Positions 60,755 to 64,000 of a stretch of DNA of 64,000 nt are shown here, piece by piece. The notes beneath the pieces are model-generated. The model was not told where the DNA came from. It saw only the letters and a program-made list of their open reading frames with translations, and made no database searches. Each line of letters begins with the position of its first letter. Within the stretch, counting starts at the first letter, position 1. Origin of the DNA: Lingula anatina (taxonomy: Eukaryota; Brachiopoda; Lingulata; Lingulida; Lingulidae); assembly GCF_001039355.2 (NCBI RefSeq), contig NW_019775713.1:117862-181861 (forward strand). The letters are read 5' to 3'. A program made the position numbers and the translations under genes.

Positions 60755-60945
60755 TAAACAGTTGCGCTGGCTCCCTGATAAAGCACGCGTTTTATTCAAA
60801 ATTTTAACTTTTAAGCATGCATTTTTTAAAATTAACACTCAGATTAACACTGAGGTGATAACTAAAGCTGTCGAAGAGAGCCACGACCCTCAGAAGTATA
60901 AATCTGAGCGGGAGAATACAAAAGAACTCTTTATTTGCGTAGTTT
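60755..60945 (+). pseudogene. LINE reverse-transcriptase C-terminal scrap, copy 2
   Basis: Paralogue of 39822-39960: LRWLPDKARVLFKILTF followed by HAFFKINTQ. A short tandem duplication of AACACTCAGAT/AACACTGAGGT is added. Confidence 0.65.
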
Positions 60946-62349
60946 AAAATATGTATATTATCACTAGCTGGTGAAACACACTACATATAGTACGGTCTAT
61001 TTTATCACAGGTGAGGTGAAAATAACTTAGCTTAAGCTTTGTTCATTGGAGAAAAATGATGAGCTTCTGAGAGCTGTTTAAAAAAAGAGATTAAAACCAA
61101 GTTTTCAGCTCACCTTATCTACACCTGAATGAAATTGACAGTTATATAAACACACGTCAATCATTACACTGATAAGTCAGTATAGGTGTAAAACAGTGAC
61201 TACTCCAAAAGACGACGCGATATCTCCAGAGGTATTGATGAATGGAAAAGAATTTTTTCTTTTTTTTAGATTTACACATGTTCATTCGCCGCCAGTTTTA
61301 ACTCGGCTGCTGGGATTATGTGATGGGAGGTTGCAATTGCAATTGCCAATACTTCCATGTGCCTGTTAATAACCAGTTATTATGCACGAATGGTAACAAT
61401 TTATTATACCTCGCCAATATCCTACAGTTATTTCAACCGGTCAGTACTCTTCCATACACACGTCTTCAACACATATTATATATCACATGATTATTCGACA
61501 TGCAACACTCAAATGACATTAATATTTTATCTTATAAAAAAATAAATTTAAGGCGATTGTGTTTTATTTTCCCCGGGAAATGATATTTTAGCATAGGGGC
61601 ACGGTCCATACGTAAAAAGAACTCATATACTCATATACGCGGTATATTCTGACGTCAGGCCTGTCTCAACATGGTTGTGAAGTCTACCACATAATTGATG
61701 GAAATGTGCTAGATGTGACAAGCCGTTGACCACTGTAAATATGTACGTTCAGTAGGCCATAAAGTAACCATTTATCTCACTAAAGAATATCATTAAAAGG
61801 TTTTTAATGAACGTCTCTTGGCAGGTTAGTTCCCCATCTACCGATCCGAAATAACAGATCCTTCTGTACTAATGTAGAATGAAGTTGTTCATATATCCGT
61901 ATTAAGAAGTAATACTTGCAACAGTGCGAGACAGTGTGTTTTTCATTTGTGTCATACTACACTGTTTTACATTGCCAAGCAAAGAGAGACACATTTTATC
62001 CTGCGCCACCCTTCCTATTTCAAAACAAAGTCAACAGGATATAATTTGCAAAACCTTATCATTTCTAACTTACTTTCGAACTGGTCATTGTAAGTGACGT
62101 CACATTCTACAAACATGTTGCCTACCGCATTCAAAAAGGACATCTTTTTTTTCAAATGAAAGTCAAAGAAATTACGTTGTAGCTAAATACCATAATCTAA
62201 CGTTAAATAAATCCTCTCTCGAGCGTGCGCACGCCCTCGCATGCAAAAGCAATAAAGTCACAGACAGACTACACCTGTTCCCTGTGCACCTACAGTAACT
62301 ATGTCATTTTTTCTTTGTTTCCTCTAATGTCAAAATACAACTTTGTAGC

Positions 62350-62354
<5 letters not shown>

Positions 62355-62388
<34 letters not shown>
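62355..62388. repeat. (GA)n microsatellite
   Basis: Pure GA run, paralogous to 40946-41012. Confidence 0.95.
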
Positions 62389-62389
<1 letters not shown>

Positions 62390-62529
62390 GTTTTTTTTAC
62401 ATTAAACTTGAACTGTAAATGCGCATAAAGCTTAAATTTTTCCTGTGAAAAATGTAATTTTATGTAATCTGTGTCGACGATATATTTTTAAGGCTCTATT
62501 TTGCCATTCGGGCAAATTTACGGCTTAGA

Positions 62530-62600
62530 AGCAGGCGAGCTTCAATGGAATAATGCTCGCCTGCCACGCGGGCAGTCCGTGTTTGATTCCCAACAGATGC
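62530..62600 (+). repeat. tRNA-Gly(GCC)-like sequence, copy 2
   Basis: AATGCTCGCCTGCCACGCGG is the anticodon arm of tRNA-Gly(GCC), with GCC in the loop. The B-box GTGTTTGATTCCC follows, but the acceptor stem is degraded. A tRNA pseudogene or SINE head; Pol III activity is not implied. Confidence 0.75.
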
Positions 62601-62702
62601 AAAATCTGTTTAACTGCCAACTATTTTGAAAAAATGATGTGTATTAATCCTGTCTTTAGAAACGTATTCTTTGCACAAGGGAGTTTCCTGGGTAGAATAC
62701 TT

Positions 62703-63656
62703 GGGTACGTACGGATAAAATTTAGTCCCAAAATATTACACGTCTCTATACTCCCGTTACCGATAGATACATAAAGGAAAAACGGAAAAAAACGTCTTTT
62801 TAGATTTAAATACCGATAGATCCGATTTTTTTCTGCTGTCCTATGTATTTGCGTTCCTATAGATATGACGTCCTCATAAACCCACGTCCTTTAAATCCGC
62901 ATACCTATAGATCCACGTATTTTTAGATCCAAATACCGATAGATCCATTACAGGTACACTATTGCTCGAAATGGTTGGTATACTACTCAGTACATAAAAT
63001 GCACTTCTTTAAAACGGCAGTACGCAGTCAGCAATATATTATTCTACTAGATCGTTTTCACACAATACTCAGTGAAAGAACATAAAAAGAACAAAAGTGT
63101 GTTCTATATTTCACAACGCTTAATTACTGTTCTAGCGTCAGAACACTGTTTAAAGCGTTCTCAAAATGCAACATTCGAACACGTAAAAAGTGTTCTGAAT
63201 TTACATGTAAATGTGTTCTAAACAAAACAAAACAAAAAAGAACATAAAAATGTTCTAAATTTCACAACGCAAGTTGATATGGGCCTTTTAGCCGATTACG
63301 ATGTCAGATAGATGGATCTAGCGGTACCTGGATCTAAAGATACGTGGGTTTATAGGAATCTGTTGGTGGATCTATCGGAACGTAAATTTAACGAGACGTA
63401 AATCTATTGAGACGTGTATGTATAGCAGGGGCGGATTTAGGCCGTCTTCTTGGTCTTCCGGAAGACGGTCAGATTTTCAAGTTTACATTGGTGGGTATCT
63501 AATTTTTTTCTGTCGGAAGACGGTCAAAAATGGTGGATGGATCAACAAAGATAATTTGGAAGACTGTCAGAAAATATCTCTGAATCCGCCCCTGTATAGA
63601 GACGTATCTATCGGGGCGAATACTTTATTGGGACGTTTATCTATATGGCGGACCCC
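62703..63656. mobile_element. 954-bp foldback-type element with 8-bp target duplication
   Basis: Flanked by GAATACTT at 62695-62702 and 63657-63664; copy 1 (about 41630) is the empty site. The ends GGGTACG.. and ..CGGACCCC are imperfect inverted copies. Long subterminal regions are built from short motifs such as CCGATAGATCC and ACGTATTTTTAGATCC, in opposite orientation at the two sides. The middle holds TTCACAACGC repeats. No transposase. An 8-bp duplication with a foldback structure suggests a MULE/foldback or hAT-like origin. Confidence 0.8.
63426..63594 (-). mobile_element. CAGGGGCGGATCC MITE nested in the foldback element
   Basis: Inverse orientation of the 3915-4082 element, with a perfect TATAG duplication (63421-63425 and 63595-63599). 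Confidence 0.92.
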
Positions 63657-64000
63657 GAATACTTTATGGTACGGCAGCTATGGATATGTTTGTAAATGAA
63701 TAACTGGGTGGCAGGCTTTGTCAGTGATACGCTTTTATAACTGTTCTCTAATAACTACAAGAAACATTTGTTGTTTGTTTTAAAAACTGCTTGTAAAAAA
63801 GAAGAACCAGAAACAGACCTCTTTCAGATTGTTTCACTTCGACCAAGTGTAGTATTGTTGTTCTCAAAAATTGCACATAGTTGGTGCCAAAATAAACCCT
63901 AGTTAGCATGTGGCCCATCCTAAATACATGGCTCAATTTTTGGGGCCCACCCCTAGCCTTTTAGTAGACCAAATGAATGTAACCCATCCATACTCTTTCC

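Larger units (their letters stand above)
56240..64000. repeat. Segmental duplication, copy 2b
   Basis: Restarts, after N 56239, at the position equivalent to 35706/52655 (GGATAAGGTTGTAAACTGA) and stays colinear with copy 1 to its end at about 42.0 kb. Compared with copy 1 it contains extra segments at 60401-60715, 61165-61480 and 62703-63656. Confidence 0.85.

Overview
The window is eukaryotic, AT-rich, repeat-dense DNA. The evidence is GT/AG splice sites, AATAAA signals, many different DNA-transposon remnants, LINE and Ty3/Gypsy fragments, tRNA-like repeats and long (GA)n, (CA)n and (TA)n runs. There is no operon-like gene packing and no long intact ORF. The mix of repeats and the decayed transposase families (pogo with a C-terminal PHD-like finger, ZNF862-type hAT, C2H2/SWIM genes) fits a highly heterozygous marine invertebrate such as an echinoderm, hemichordate, amphioxus or mollusc. 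The species cannot be named from the sequence alone.

Layout: 0-2.4 kb is mostly unannotatable and holds one clean 168-bp MITE. 3.4-5.4 kb has a second MITE family, a Ty3/Gypsy pol remnant and an 8-unit ~60-bp minisatellite. 5.5-7.7 kb is a ~1.33-kb tandem duplication of unknown sequence. 8.4-9.35 kb holds a ~66-bp minisatellite. 9.6-9.95 kb is a CpG-rich 5' exon candidate with a perfect E2F palindrome just upstream of the preferred ATG. 11.1-11.8 kb has short minus-strand exons ending in a coiled coil. 12.4-14.2 kb is a decayed pogo-type transposase whose 3' end (PHD-like finger) is triplicated and carries a Harbinger-like MITE. 15.15-15.6 kb is a hAT transposase C-terminus. 18.4-25.7 kb contains minus-strand exons that resemble a transposon-derived C2H2/SWIM/RNase-H-like family, plus a ParB-like exon and a LINE fragment. 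28.1-28.6 kb is a second pogo-type transposase remnant.

30.8-64 kb is dominated by a segmental duplication. A unit of about 11 kb (30.8-42.0) is repeated at 48.35-64.0, and inside the second copy the 35.7-38.7 part occurs twice (52.65-56.24 and 56.24-59.3). The best gene evidence in the window lies here: a penultimate and last exon with splice sites and a polyadenylation signal, present in both copies (32.94-34.26 and 49.57-50.87). The two copies differ by a 4-bp indel exactly at the splice donor. The duplication also carries a block of three tRNA-like modules, a tRNA-Gly-like sequence, a foldback element with an 8-bp target duplication and a nested MITE, and a 63-bp perfect palindrome that includes host flank.

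Several of the Ns (46056, 48766, 51931, 53445-53462, 54648) sit exactly between tail-to-head direct copies. These look like unmerged contig or haplotype overlaps, so copy number should not be taken at face value there. I did not find a convincing intact new multi-gene system. The most informative signals are the duplicated exon pair, the palindrome-forming events and the tRNA-like composite repeat.
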